A stretch of DNA of 64,000 nucleotides, taken from Symsagittifera roscoffensis. Taxonomy: Eukaryota > Xenacoelomorpha > Acoela > Convolutidae. The position numbers were made by a program, and so were the translations under genes. Positions 10,840-22,600 of the stretch are shown here, piece after piece. Where the stretch lies: NCBI RefSeq assembly GCF_963678635.1, contig NC_087064.1, positions 30,595,740 to 30,659,739 on the forward strand. Reading direction: 5' to 3'. The stretch's first letter is position 1. Each line of letters begins with the position of its first letter. A model generated the notes under the pieces. That model ran no database searches. It was not told the origin of the DNA and saw only the letters and a list, made by a program, of their open reading frames with translations.

Positions 10840-11616
10840 TTGAAAGCGATAAACAAAGATGAGACCATCTTTGCCGCGTACGACAAGGCAGAAATGAGGA
10901 AGGCCAAGATTATGATAGTAGCGAATTCAGACTTCGTACACACTTCCAAGTCTCTGTTTTGGCCGGATGTTATAATGTTGGCAGCGGTCGATCTGGACCT
11001 AATGCAATCCGTTTCAATGGCGATCGGGGTACAAAGACAGACAGAGATGAAGCCAATTACAATTGTGTTTCCTGGCATCAATGACCATTTACACAGTAGG
11101 GGTTTCCTGAGCAGACTCAGAGAGCCTACGACGGCAGAAAGCGCTGTATGGCCAGCGATAAAAGATATCCTCGAGTCAATGGGTGAAGTAGTGGATACCC
11201 TGAAAGAGGGCTCCTTCACCAAGATGACACCGAGAGCCGTGTTCGCGCTGTCTCCGGGGTATGCACGTCTCCCGGATGGACTAAAGTTCGTGTATGCGAT
11301 TGTGGCTTTGCTCTCGGAAAGGAAATCTGATGTAATCATATCGACACCAAATCGCGAGATAGAGATGGAGAATCTGAAACCACTCAGGGCCAAACTACCG
11401 GCGGTGTGGTTGGATATCTTGAACGCAATGAGAAGATTCAAGGACCACTCACTACACATGCTAGTGTTGGACGAGGTGCTGGGGTTGGAACTGTCCATCT
11501 TCAGTCGACAGCTCAAGTTGAAGCCAGGAATAGATGACGACCATCGAGTAATTGTGGCAATGTCGAAAGGCTTATGGTTCCGAGGAATGGACATAAAGGA
11601 GGAAGGAGAGAAATGA
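10840..11616 (+). pseudogene. ORF2 segment, possible second SGNH-like fold
   Basis: The 258-codon stretch is in frame with the preceding ORF. Its layout recalls an SGNH hydrolase with worn motifs: a strand ending ANSD where block I would be, FPGIND (like block III GxND), and LPDGLKF where block V DxxH would be, without the His. If so it is a catalytically dead paralogue of the domain at 9,480-10,065. A C-terminal part (about 11,430-11,600) may be a separate subdomain. A TGA at 11,614-11,616 ends it, but the frame continues beyond. The family assignment is tentative. Confidence 0.4.
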
Positions 11617-12248
11617 AACAACTCCAAAGATACCAGAGCTAACTTGGAAGCGATGGTTTTGAGAACCAAGCCAGAAGCTGACCAGTGGCTACACCTAACT
11701 CCTCGAGTAGCGGCATTGGGTGCGGATGCTTTTGAGCAAGGCCCAGTGATGATCAGGAAAATCCATGCCTCCCTTGTGAAGGAGGTGAACCTGGCCGAAA
11801 ATGCCGAGGAGAAGGCAGCCGAGTTGGTAAACAGAGTGTGCCAGGTTACCCTGGAAACTTTCTGAACTCAGAATGTGAAGGGAGAAGAAGGCTTTGAACG
11901 GACTGATAGCATGCTGGAAGGGCTGGGAGCCGGATGGACTGCGTCCTTCTTGGCAAAAGTCTACCCAAAACTCTCTCGATACTTGATAAAGGAATTCCTC
12001 CAAGCAGTAGTGGAAGTATCAATCATTGAACTACTAGCCTTGTTTGTGACGTTTGGAGCAGAAAACTTCGTGAAAGGACCGGTGGTACTGCTCACCGAAG
12101 GAGTTCAGAACTTGTGGTTAGATGGACTTCTAACATTGATTGCAATAACACATGGAAACTTGGGAGGACTGATGAACCTGACACGTTACCCAGAGCAGAT
12201 GAGAGAGAATGTGAGGAGATTCGATGTGAAGAAAGCCACGGATTAGAG
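11617..12248 (+). pseudogene. ORF2 segment of unknown function
   Basis: Two open pieces, 11,644-11,865 and 11,875-12,246, share the frame of the preceding segment and are separated only by a TGA at 11,863-11,865. A hydrophobic region near 12,010-12,110 could be a membrane segment or a buried helix pair. I recognise no domain. It belongs to the 1.4-kb block deleted from the right copy. Confidence 0.45.
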
Positions 12249-12299
12249 ACCTGAGACATACTCTTATCTAGTATCTCCTACATCAGAATCGCTTTGGAA

Positions 12300-12837
12300 C
12301 AGGAGAGGATGAGACGATTGAAAGGGAGGAGGATGTGAGACGACATGTTGGGGGCAAGCCCCTGCTAACTGATCGAAGCTTGGCTGTGAGGACCGATCCC
12401 ATAGCGTTGATCACAGGAGCCACGGAGTTTGTGACAGTGATATATGGACCAGCAGTCACGTTTGAGTTCCCTGATGTTAAGGTGGAAGCGTACAGGAGGT
12501 CGGTGCTGCACCTGAACCTCATATCAGCAGTGGACGGGAGTGTGATGAACTGGTGTGAGCAGCATGTATTGCGAATACTCATGAGCGAAGATCTGTTGTT
12601 TGGAAAGATAGCAGAGCCAGAAATGACGGTCGTCAACTTTGATGATCACTTCCGTGATCGTATGGGAGAAGTAGAGAGAGGGTACATTGAAGTATTTCCG
12701 AAGCTCTGGAATCTAAAGCCCTATGATAAGACTAATGATGAGATAACAAGAATTCCTCGTCTCACTACAGCATACCATAAAGTGAGAGAAGAGACGAAAG
12801 ACTGGGGTGATTACGAGAAGCTGAATTCCCTCTGATA
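12300..12837 (+). pseudogene. ORF2 segment of unknown function
   Basis: The open stretch 12,335-12,835 is frame-shifted relative to the upstream piece. Its C-terminal half, from about 12,560, is conserved in the right copy (25,206-25,500) and includes a VNFDDHFRDR-like acidic/basic patch. No known domain is visible. Confidence 0.45.
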
Positions 12838-13334
12838 AGAAGGATGTTGCTCGGAGCAGTCTCCGTAGTGCAAACTCCTAGGCTGAGAGTGTTTGAGGAC
12901 AATGAAAGGAGGGTAGCAAAAATCTCGGAAACGATGGATCCGTGTTTTGTGGGCAGGAATTCCGCAGTGTTACAGTACACGCAAACTGCTTATACGGATC
13001 AAGCCACGAGAAGGCGCATAGGCAATGCCGCGACTCCGAAGCCTGGAGCGTTTGACACGGAATGAGCAGAACTGAATTTGGCGCCGATGAGGATGAGAGG
13101 CAGAGCCGAATTACCTGAGGCCTCCCTGATTTTGATTAGTGTGAAACCGGAGTTAACAGTGGGAGGAACGCTGCAGACGAGAACCTTCCTGGCACCCTTC
13201 GGTTATGAGGAAATCAAAGTGGTCAATGGAGAAGAGTAAGATAAATCAGCCGGCAGGCTAATCCTACCGAGATTTCCGGAAGGGACCAAGAATGAAAAGC
13301 AAGGCCCTCAAATTGGAAAGATACATCAGAAGGA
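12838..13334 (+). pseudogene. ORF2 segment of unknown function
   Basis: A frame opens at 12,844 and passes a TGA at 13,063-13,065 with recognisable sequence continuing to 13,242. The right copy has the matching sequence at about 24,830-25,200, also broken. The continued part looks like a beta-rich domain, by composition only. Function is unknown. Confidence 0.4.
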
Positions 13335-13894
13335 GATGATGTGCAGGGAGGAAGCCGTCGATCGGAAGAACCCATGCAAGAGGATCCCGATCAAGTTGAG
13401 AAGGAAGACGACAAGGCATCGACAGAAGGAGTATCCAGCTTGGATTTCAATTTCCTCAGTGAATTTGAAAACAACGTGGATATGCTGGAGGCAACTGAAC
13501 CAGCAAACGAAGGTACTTCGACACTGGACCCTCCGTCAGATTTTGTGGAATTGAACCGGAATTTGCCGGAGAGCAGCTCTCCGGGCAATTCTAAAGACAA
13601 TGAACAAAGACTCCTCATAGAATCACAAAGAAGAAGAAGGATAAAAGGCGCTACCAGATTACCCTTCTTGGGAACGTTACCATGAAAATAGGACGGGATG
13701 TAGATTGGACAGAGTGGCCTTCATGGAAGTAGTCTGGACAGTAGTTCAGAGCTACGGAACCCAGTCCATTTTGAAAGTAGGTCTCAACCGACCACTGATG
13801 CTGGAAGTCCGTGACAAACTCGACGAGTGTGAAGGGAGATTGAGTGACTTGCTGATCGACTCGGCCACTGAGGAACGGCCACTCTCCTATAAAG
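13335..13894 (+). pseudogene. ORF2 acidic linker segment
   Basis: The ORF 13,341-13,685 is rich in Asp, Glu, Ser and Asn and is probably disordered, ending with a basic RRRR cluster near 13,630. A second piece, 13,705-13,914, is in another frame. The matching right-copy sequence lies at about 24,040-24,620. No domain is recognised. Confidence 0.4.
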
Positions 13895-15481
13895 ATGACG
13901 CCGCAAGAGGATAAAAGAGAATTGGTATATCTGTCGAGAACCAGGAAAGGAACGATGCGATCGAAATTGGTGATTGATAAGGTTAATGAGATGAAGATGA
14001 AACTAGGCAGCAAAGTGATACCGAAGAGAGCGGGAAAGACGAATGTGGATTCGGAAATATCGATAAAGGCTGTCAACTCAGCGAAAATAAAACGAGTCGA
14101 CGAAGCTATGGTTTTGGGACAAGGTGATAATCGACTGCCGGACAGGATGTTAACGGATGTAGCAATGGTTTCGCCCATTCTCATGGCAGGGATAAAGTCG
14201 ACAGGTTGTAAGTCCAAAAGGAGTGACCGCACTCTGACTGGAGCAACGTTAGAAATGAAAATACTCAGTCAAAAAGAAGAGAGTACCATGAAAGACTTTA
14301 AACCCTCTCCCATGAACCACGGAAAGGGAAGTGTCGTAGAACAACTAGTACCAGCGGAGACTCTATCAATAGATGAACCCGCCGGTGGATACATGGAGAT
14401 GTTGGAGTATAGAAGCTCGGCCAGAGGACACTTAATTGCTCTGGAAGACAAGAGTGCCATGGAAGGTTATCTGGAGACAATGATGCAAGGCATCACCCTT
14501 AAGCAGAAAGCATACGAGACTCTAGCGTCGTCTGAGATGCAGGCAGAAACGATCGAGCAATTGGTGAGCCTTCCATGGAAAGCTGTAGTGTTACGGTACT
14601 TAAAAGAAGAGATGAGGACTACGCCGAGGATACACGCTCTGATAGCAGTACCCTACGTGAGGACTGAACTACAACTGAGGTTCACCTGGTGCATGATCGG
14701 ACTGACTCGCGGGGAATATGATTCAGAAGAAAGAAAAAGATCGAAAGAAGAAAAGGTCTTCCTGATGATGAGCATGAGGGATCTGATAACCCAAGAGGGA
14801 GCAGCAGTAGCGTGCGCGAAGCGGAGAGACGCTCTCTGTTTCATCCTATTCATGATAGAGCAAATTTCAGTGCCAGCATTGAATACTTGTGTCAAGATGC
14901 TGAGAGAGGTCGATGAACGAGTGAGAGCCCTACTCTTGCTAGCACTGCTGGATATACATCAAAGCAAACGCATGAAGATGAACATGAAAGAGCCAGTGGA
15001 ACTAAAACCCATGAGGAAAATAGATGAAATCAGGAGATTCTCAAACAAGGAGCTGAGGCTCACTAAGGATTCTATAGGAGCACTGCCAAAATCCAATGAA
15101 TACTGTGGACCGATCAGGAAGAAGTCATACAGTTATGTGTCCGGACTCATAGGGATAGCGTACAACCCTTTTCTCAGTGACGACATACGCGATTACTTCT
15201 TTGATTACGAGCAAGCAGTGTTGCTGAGGTTCTGGACGTCGAGAATTGCAACGAGTAAAAGCGCTGCTGATCCGCAGACGAAGCTGGGACTAGTCTTAGA
15301 AGAAAAGATGACTGCACCTTCCGTGCCAGAATCCGACAAACGAGTGGAGTTTGGATTGGGATTCTCAGATGAATTACTGAGAACGAGCTTGATGGTAGCG
15401 TGGGAACTGATGAGACCATCGTGGTGTCCTAGTCCCAATGCTGATTTGATACTACAAGCAACACAAGATGTGCAGAGGTAA
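13895..15481 (+). pseudogene. Large open segment of ORF2, 528 codons, unknown function
   Basis: This is the longest uninterrupted piece of ORF2 in the left copy. The first part (to about 14,330) is Lys/Arg/Ser-rich. From about 14,350 to the end it looks globular and mostly helical. The stop at 15,479-15,481 is followed by in-frame homologous sequence, so it is probably a lesion. Scattered matching frames in the right copy (22,940-24,055) support real coding. I recognise no family. Confidence 0.55.
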
Positions 15482-16270
15482 CCAAATGCAGACTGTAACC
15501 TGCGTGATCTTAATATCATATATAATGTGATGAGAACAGCCTCTAACAGCAACGGGGAAGACAAAGTGGAGTTGCCTGGCTGGGGACCTAAGGACTGGGT
15601 TAAACCTGGTAGCTGTCTGGCAGAAGTCTGTGGACTGGAAGGTCACATTTGTGGAAGTCTGGATTGCGTGAAAACCCTGGAGAAACAACACAAGCAGTTG
15701 ACAATATTGATTGGGAACATTGTGATGAATGCAAGAACGGAAACGGAATTGATCGCACATTGTCATGGAGGAATTGAGGTGAATCTGGTGACTGCACTAG
15801 GCTTCTACAGTATGTTTGGTTCTTTAGAGTCACTATTGAATTTAGAACATAAACATGAGCTGGTCATGGCCATCAGTGTAGAAGTGTTCCCAGGAGTTTT
15901 GCAGACTGAGCAAAATCACATAGAAAAATGTAGAGAAGCGATCGAGGCGGAAATGAACATCAGACACAGTGAAACTTATCGTAGACCATCGGGAGCGCAA
16001 TATTTGGTGGGATCGACATTAGCTCCAATGTGCAAGAGCAGATACCCAGTGCATTTTGTGGCTGTGGATGTAAAGAGTACGAGAACGATCGTGGATCAAG
16101 CCTTCTCAGTGCCAAAGTGCGTGAGACTAGCAAGAATGTCAGAAAAATTTTACGAGTTACTATGCAAAATGTTCTCAGCAGTTCCAGAGAGAACTAAGGA
16201 GGAGTTAGAATTGATACTGGGAAAGAAGTTCATGGGATACGTCAGTGGGAACTTCAGTGACTTTGAATGA
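15482..16270 (+). pseudogene. ORF2 segment with Cys/His-containing region, unknown function
   Basis: Open stretch 15,527-16,270, in frame with the segment before it. Several Cys and His residues cluster near 15,610-15,780, which might bind metal or form disulphides. A TGA at 16,268-16,270 stops it, but the right copy reads an Arg codon there (near 21,980), so the original protein continued. No domain is identified. Confidence 0.5.
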
Positions 16271-17167
16271 CAAAAACAGAGAGGATCAACCGTTACGGAT
16301 TACAACACAGTAGACGAGAATGATGAAGTCCACCGAGTGATGATGGAAGTGGAACCACTACTGGAAGCTTCGGGAAAGCGTAACTGGAGGAACATCATGT
16401 TAACACATGACGAGTTTCCTTGCCAATGCTTGCTGCAAACATGGTAGTACCCCGAACGTAGTAATCTGGTGTTGATCTGGGACTCTGGAGAGCTGATCTC
16501 CATGGGTTTACCAGACTCATCACGGCCCATAACAATATTGATAGTGAGAATTGTGATGGCGATACGATGGCTGGAAGCTCATGTGAAGGAGAACAATAGA
16601 CAGGAGGCACCAACGAGAGAACAATTGCAGAAATTGGATTGTCTAAAAGATTTAGATCTTTTTGAGACAATGTGCAAGATTCTGAACATTCCGATGGAAG
16701 TGAAAAAGATATGGGCAAGGAGACGACTGATGCCATGGTTTAGAGCCAACATGACTGCATGGTTGTACGAGTATGCCAAGAAGCATATGTCGAAGCATGG
16801 CAGAGTGTACAGTGTGTATAAGCTGCACATTGGGGCAGGAGCTTTCAAGCGAGCTTTCGTGACTCATCGGAATGCAGTGACCACTGCTGTAAAGAGAATT
16901 GCCAGGACAAGTGAACGTAATGGAAGAGAGAAGGAAGAGATGTTGAAGGAAGATTTGGAGAGAAACGTGACGTTGTGCCTCCACAACAGCTTCTGCAGGA
17001 ACAGAGAATCTAACGTGGATTCCCTACCTTGTTGTAAACAAAAAATAGAAGAGCAGAATTGTTGGAGGACTGCTTCCAACAACGTCAGAATAGTTAACGA
17101 TGTGTTGCAAGACACAGAAACTGAAAGTGCAGAGTCAATGTTGCAGGAGGAGGGGATGGAGCATTGA
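16271..17167 (+). pseudogene. C-terminal end of ORF2
   Basis: After a TAG near 16,445 the frame is open from 16,469 to 17,167. It has an amphipathic, basic helical region (about 16,680-16,900) followed by a Glu-rich tail. Homologous fragments occur at 21,090-21,870 in the right copy. The stop at 17,165-17,167 looks like the natural end of ORF2, because noncoding AT-rich sequence follows in both copies. Function is unknown. Confidence 0.5.
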
Positions 17168-17987
17168 CAAATGGCCGGAAGACAAAATGCAAAAAGAAAC
17201 GAAATTAGAAGGATTTAGAAGTTTTAGAACTTCTAAACGACAAAAAAGGAAGAAACAAAGAAGTGACGAATGAGATGAAGTTAAAACTCAGAATTGTTTT
17301 ATATGTGTGACAAAAACTCAAGTGAGGAACTAAGCAACCAAGTTGTAATTGAAAACTGAAAGATAATATTTAGTTGAGTTTTGAACATTAGGGTATTTCC
17401 TGCATTTATAAATATGTACTTTGATTTTAGTTAATGGCTTTATAGACACTTACTATTTTTTAGAAAGGCTTGAGTAAAAAGTATATACAAATATTCTGGC
17501 CTGCATGATTGTTTTTAATCAACTAGGACAACTGATCACTTTGTGGTGACATGAAAGGCTTGGGTAATCTCTTGAAGAGGGAGAGTGCTTCATTGTTCTT
17601 TCTAACCACAGAGTTCCTTAGTTTCAATATTCAGGACCAATAACAACTAAAATTTCCGAAGGGAAGAAGCATAGTGTGATAATTTTAGCTTGTTGGTTAG
17701 CAAGACTGTCCTGCAAACTAACACCTTTTAAAACCTAGGAAAAAAAACTTTAAATCAGGGCGTTGACATTGGAAGTCAGAAAAAATATTTTATAAAGCGC
17801 AGATTAGTAAAAAAAATTGGATGGCTATAGTAGTGTAGTATGATGCCATTTTTATTCTGCAGTGAGTCGATATGACGTGGACAAGAATAATTTCGTGCAT
17901 TTTGTAAATTCTGTTCCATGACACTGTACCAATTTTACGAAAATTGCGAGATTCAATGGGGACATTGACCGGGCTGTCAGGGGAGTG
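17168..17987 (+). other. 3' untranslated region of left giant element
   Basis: AT-rich sequence with no ORF, matched in inverted orientation at 20,243-21,085. A purine-rich run (AGGGGAG) at about 17,979-17,985 lies directly before the LTR start and may be the polypurine tract that primes plus-strand synthesis. Confidence 0.55.
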
Positions 17988-18450
17988 TGTGGCATTCGAC
18001 CAGAATGGACGAAAATGCAGATTCGGCAATTTCGAATTGTTAGCAGCTAACCTTCCGAATTAGCATTTTTAAAGGATTAACAGTGTTATTGGAACGATTA
18101 GGGTTTCGGAACTGAGACTTTTATTCTTTTATATAGACTTTTAGCTTCTTGTCATGTCCTGATCTGAATTTAATTAACAACTGGATTCATTTTGATAAGG
18201 ATGAGAAGCTAGGAGTTGGGGGGAAAGGGTTGATCCATCTTCGATGGAGATGATGATTTTTATCTACTGAACAAAAACAATAATAATTCAATAAGTAGTA
18301 GCCCTATTTTTAGGAGTGACCTCGTGGTCTGGGGATACTGAGACCCAGCCATGAGCTCACTAGTTCTGCATGTAATTAAGTTAATTTGAGTGTTTTGACC
18401 GAAGCCGAAAGCAGTAACGTTTTTGTCGACCCGATGTTAAAAAGACCACC
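17988..18450 (+). repeat. LTR-like repeat A (3' LTR of left giant element)
   Basis: It starts TGTGGCATTCGACC, passes CCATGAGCTCA near 18,346-18,361, and shares similarity to about 18,450 (GTCGACCCGATG then GACCAC). Reverse-orientation relatives lie at 18,572-19,256 and 19,264-20,242. It is shorter than they are, so it has internal deletions. The exact 3' boundary is uncertain. Confidence 0.6.
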
Positions 18451-18571
18451 AAAAGAACTGGCTTTGGTAGAGACGGTGAAAAGCATGTAGAGCTTACTTT
18501 AGACGCTGGCCAGTCGTTTTTATATCTTTGCTTTGTTTTCCGTCGATATGTACTTCCGGGCGAATGTTACA

Positions 18572-19256
18572 GAGCTCATGGCTGGGTCTCAGTATCCCCA
18601 GGCCACGAGGTCACTCCTTAAAACTGGGCTACTACTACTTATTATATTACTATTGTTTTCGTTCAGTAGATAAAAATCATCATCTTCATCGAAGATGGAT
18701 CAACCTCTTCCCTCAATTACTAGCTTCTCATTATCAGAAAATGAATCTAGATGTTAATTAAATTCAATTCAGGCCATGACCAGGAAGCCAAAAACTCGTA
18801 TAAAACAGTTCAAGTCTCAAGACCCCTCCGGATTCTTGAATCCGGGGAAATAACACTCTTATTTCCTCTCCGGAAGGCTGAATTCACGGTTCCACCACCC
18901 TTCACTGTTGGCGTGAATGGCTCTGTTACGATTGCAGCGACACAATCGTTACAACAAGGAGCGGTCTCTGCTAATACTCTGTCGCATTTTTCTATTTCTC
19001 GTCGTTGTTTCTATCGTAACTATCGTTGTTGTTGTGTTTTTTTTAGATTTTCTTCTAAAAATGGTCGTTTTGACGTTTCACGGAAGTGTGACGTCACAAA
19101 TCGAGTTTTAAAAATTTAAAATACCAGAATATCCTGACCTTTACAGTTTGTCTAATCGTTCAAATAACGTCGCTAATCAACTAAAACTGCCAATTCTCAA
19201 GGTCATTGGCCACCAATTTGAAATTGCACTTTTGTCCAATCTGGTCGAATGTCACA
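18572..19256 (-). repeat. LTR-like repeat B, truncated or solo
   Basis: Inverted relative of repeat A. On the - strand it begins TGTGACATTCGACC at 19,256 and ends at GAGCTC near 18,572, lacking the terminal part seen in A and C. With A it forms a hairpin-capable inverted repeat (18,200-18,365 against 18,572-18,735). It lies only 7 bp from repeat C, so it is probably a solo LTR or the remnant of another insertion. Confidence 0.55.
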
Positions 19257-19263
19257 GTTCTAT

Positions 19264-20242
19264 ATGTGGTCAATTAACATCGGGTCGACAAAGTCATTAC
19301 TATTTAAGGCCTCGGCAGATTGCGCAAAATAACTTAGTTACATCCAAAAATAGTGAGCTCATAGCTGGGTCTCAGTACCCCAGACCACGAGGTCACTCAT
19401 TAAAACAGGGCTACCAGTAAATTATCATATTACTATTGTTTTTGTTCAGTAGATAAAAATCATCATATCCATCGGAGATGGATCAACCCTTTCCGTCAAC
19501 TCCTAGCCTCTCATACTCAGAAAAATGAATTAGATGTTAATTAAAATCAACTCAGGATATGCCAGGAAGCTAAAAGTTGTTAAAATACAGTTTCAGTTTC
19601 TTCCAGAGACCCTACCGGATTCTTGAATCCGGAAGAAGAGCAGTTTTAACGTAACTCGGGAAGGGTAGTAAAATCCTCCCGATATCCCTCCGAATTCTCG
19701 GGAATGGCTCCGTAACGATTGATCGTAATTTCAATTGGTGTCGTAGGTCTGTTCTCTACCAGCCATAATTGTTGTTCTTATGATTTTTGCGCTTTTTCTG
19801 TAGTTGCGAAAATAAAAATGGTGACAACGCAGCTTTATGAATGCAACATCTTTAACACTCAAAATTCAACTAAAAGTTTTTTTTATTACTCAGTTTCATT
19901 TCCAAGCTTGACTGCTTGGTTTCTCATTTGAATTTTTCGCACACAAAAACAATTCTGAGTTTTAATTCTCCTCTTCTTAGTTACTCCTTTGTTCACTTCT
20001 TTCTTTTCTGTTTTCGTCGTTTAGAAATTTTTGTTTTCGTCGCGAAAATAAAAGTGGTCACTTGTCTTAACAAACGAAATTTTAAAATTTCACATGTCAG
20101 TTAAAACTGACCTCTCCCAATTCGATCAGTATATCAAATAAGATCGTTAATCTTCTGAAACAGCCACTCCTCCCTTTAAACTGTTCAAATAAAATTTCAA
20201 TTTGGTCATGCGTTTTGATCGCCATTCTGGTCGAATGTCACA
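19264..20242 (-). repeat. LTR-like repeat C (3' LTR of right giant element), enlarged
   Basis: On the - strand it begins TGTGACATTCGACC at 20,242. Tandem with repeat B but about 300 bp longer. The extra length includes about 200 bp (19,827-20,035) that duplicates the element's own 3' UTR (20,816-21,016), flanked by near-identical GCGAAAATAAAA words at about 19,805 and 20,043. Confidence 0.55.
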
Positions 20243-21085
20243 TAATCGCCGGTCAGCCTGTTCATTGAACCTCGTGAAATTCATGAAAATGGTACAGTGC
20301 CATCGAACAGAATTTAAAATGCATGTGAAGAACTTTTATCCGCATCATATCGACTCACTGCAAACTACAAATGGCATCATACTACCTCGCTTTTGCCTTC
20401 TAACACTTCTCATCAATCTGTATTTTGAGGATATGACTTTAAATAAAATGACTTTTCTGACTTTTAGTGCCATTGTCTCGATTTAAAACTTCTTCTCCTA
20501 GGTTTAGAAAGTTTCGGGACGCAGGACACTCCTGCCAACCAACAGACTAATTTTATCCTACTATGCTTCCTCCTTTCGGAAAATTTAGCTGTTATTAGTC
20601 CTAAATATAATAAAAAAAAGAAACTTAGTGGTTAGAAGGAACAATGAAACAATCTCCTTCTTCAAGAGATTACTCAAATCTTTCGAGTCACCACTAAGTT
20701 AATAGTCATCTTAGTTGATTAAAAACAATCATGCAGGTTGGAATATTGATTATACTCTTCACTCAAGCCCCTCTAAATAAATAGTAAGTGCCTCTAAAAA
20801 TACTAACTAAAATTGCAACGCAACTTTATGAATGCAACATCTTTAAAACTCAAAACTCAACAAAAAGTTTTTTATTACTCAGTTTCAATTCCAAGCTTGA
20901 CTGCTTGGTTTCTCATTTGAAGTTTTCGCACACAAAAACAATTCTGAGTTTTAATTCTCTTCTTGTTAGTTACTCCTTTGTTCACTTCTTTCTTTTCTGT
21001 TTTCGTCGTTTAGAATTGTAAAATTTTGAAATCCTTCTAAATTTTTTCTTTTTTTTGCATCATCTCGTCATTCGGTTTCTCCATT
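20243..21085 (-). other. 3' untranslated region of right giant element
   Basis: Inverted counterpart of 17,168-17,987, without coding capacity. The part at 20,816-21,016 is also found inside LTR C at 19,827-20,035. Nothing else is recognised. Confidence 0.5.
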
Positions 21086-22600
21086 GTCACTGCTCTATCT
21101 CCTCCTCCTGTGACATCGACTCCGAACTCTCGGCTTCAGTGTCTTGCAACACATCGGTGGCCATTTTGACGCTGTTGGAGGCAATCCATCAACACCTCTG
21201 CTCTTCTACCCTTTTGTTTGCAACAAGGTAGAAGGTTTACACTAGTTTCCCTATTCCTGCAGAAGTTGTTGTGGAGGCCCAACGTCACATTTCTCTCCAC
21301 ATCTTCCTTCAACATTTCTTATCTTTCTCTCCCGTCACAACCATTCGTTCTCGACGTTCTCTTTACTTCGGTTGTTACTACATTCCGATGCGTTACAAAA
21401 GCTCGTTTGAAAGCTCCCGAGTCTACGTCCATCTGATACAAACTGTACATTCTGCTGTGCTTTGAAATATGCTTATTGGCATACTCGTACAACCATGCAG
21501 TCATGTTGGCTCTGCACCATGGGATCAGTCGTCTTCTGGCCCATATTTTCTTCACTTCCATCGGATTTTTCTAGATTTTGCCCGTTGTCTCAAAAAGATC
21601 GAAATCTCTTAAGCAATCAAGTTCCTCCAATTGCTCTTTGGTCGGTGCTTCTTGTTGATTGTTCTCCTTCCAGCCATCGAATTGTCATAACTCCAACTGT
21701 TACTATCGTTATGGGCTGTGATCAGTCTGGTAAACCCATGGAGAGCAGCTCTTCAGAGTCCCAGTTCAACACCAGATTGCTTTGCCCGGGACACCACCAT
21801 ATTTGTAGCTAACAATGGCACGGGAATTCGTCATATGTCAACATGATGCTTTTCTAGCTTCGTTTCCCCGACGCTTCCAGTAGTGGTTCCACTTGCATCA
21901 TCACTCGGTGGTTTTCATAATTTTTCAACTACTGCATTATAATCTGTCGCTGTTGATCCTCTCTGTTTGTGTCTCTCAAAATCACTGAAGTTCCTAACAG
22001 CATATCCCATGAACTTCTTTCCCAGTATCGGTTCTAGCTCAATCTTGGATCTTCCTAGAACTGCTGCAAACATCTTACATAGCAATCCTCGGGTTTGTCC
22101 GACATCCTCGCAAGTCTCACACATTTTGGCACTGAGAAGGTTTGATCCACGATTGTCCTTGTACTCTTTACATCCACTGCTACGAAGTGTACTGGGTATC
22201 GGCTTTTGCACATCAGCGCCAACGTCAATCCTACCAGGTATCGTGCTCCAGACGGTCTGCGATAAGTTTCACTCTGCTTGATGTTCCTTTCCACTTCTAT
22301 TGCTTCTCTTCATTTTCCAATATGTTTCTGTTCGGTTGGTATCATTCCCGGAAACACTTCTACACTGATGGTTGTGACCATCTCATGCCTTTGTTCTAGA
22401 TTCAATAGTGACTCTAAAGAAACAAACATGCTGTAGAATCCTAGTGCAGTCACTAGATTCAGTTCAGTTCCTCCATGGCAATCTGCAATTAGGCAACTCC
22501 ATATTGTTCTCTAGGTCCAGCCAGGCAACTCCACATTGTTCTCTCGGTTGCTCCTAGAGGCTGTTGTCATCAAATTGTAGATGATGTTGAGGCCACGCAA
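21086..22600 (-). pseudogene. ORF2 C-terminal remnant, right copy
   Basis: Matches left positions of about 15,530-17,150 in inverted order. Pieces survive at 21,319-21,561, 21,915-22,211 and 22,055-22,294 in different frames. It has sense sequence where the left copy has the TGA at 16,268, which shows the left stop is secondary. Confidence 0.55.

Larger units (their letters stand above)
1..18450 (+). mobile_element. Giant Ty3/Gypsy-like retrotransposon, left copy, 5' end outside window
   Basis: One + strand element runs from a partial gag at the window edge through protease, RT, RNase H, integrase, a macro-like module and a second frame of about 8.9 kb to an LTR-like repeat ending near 18,450. 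The order and the motifs (two CCHC knuckles, YVDD, HHCC integrase finger) place it in the Ty3/Gypsy group. More than 18 kb is visible without a 5' LTR, which is very long for the group. The copy is dead: it has in-frame stops, several frameshifts, a deleted protease active site and a MITE inserted in the integrase region. A second copy lies inverted at 19,264-33,310. By eye its base composition is richer in GC than the flanking DNA. Confidence 0.85.

Noticed and set aside
18300..18365. Clover-like sequence near GTGACCTCGTGGTCTGG as a tRNA
   Set aside because: It repeats in all three LTR-like copies and lacks a proper B box and acceptor stem, so it is LTR sequence.
17988..20242. A 5' LTR of either giant element in the centre
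   Set aside because: The 3' UTRs of both copies abut these repeats, and neither a primer site nor gag follows, so they are 3' or solo LTRs.
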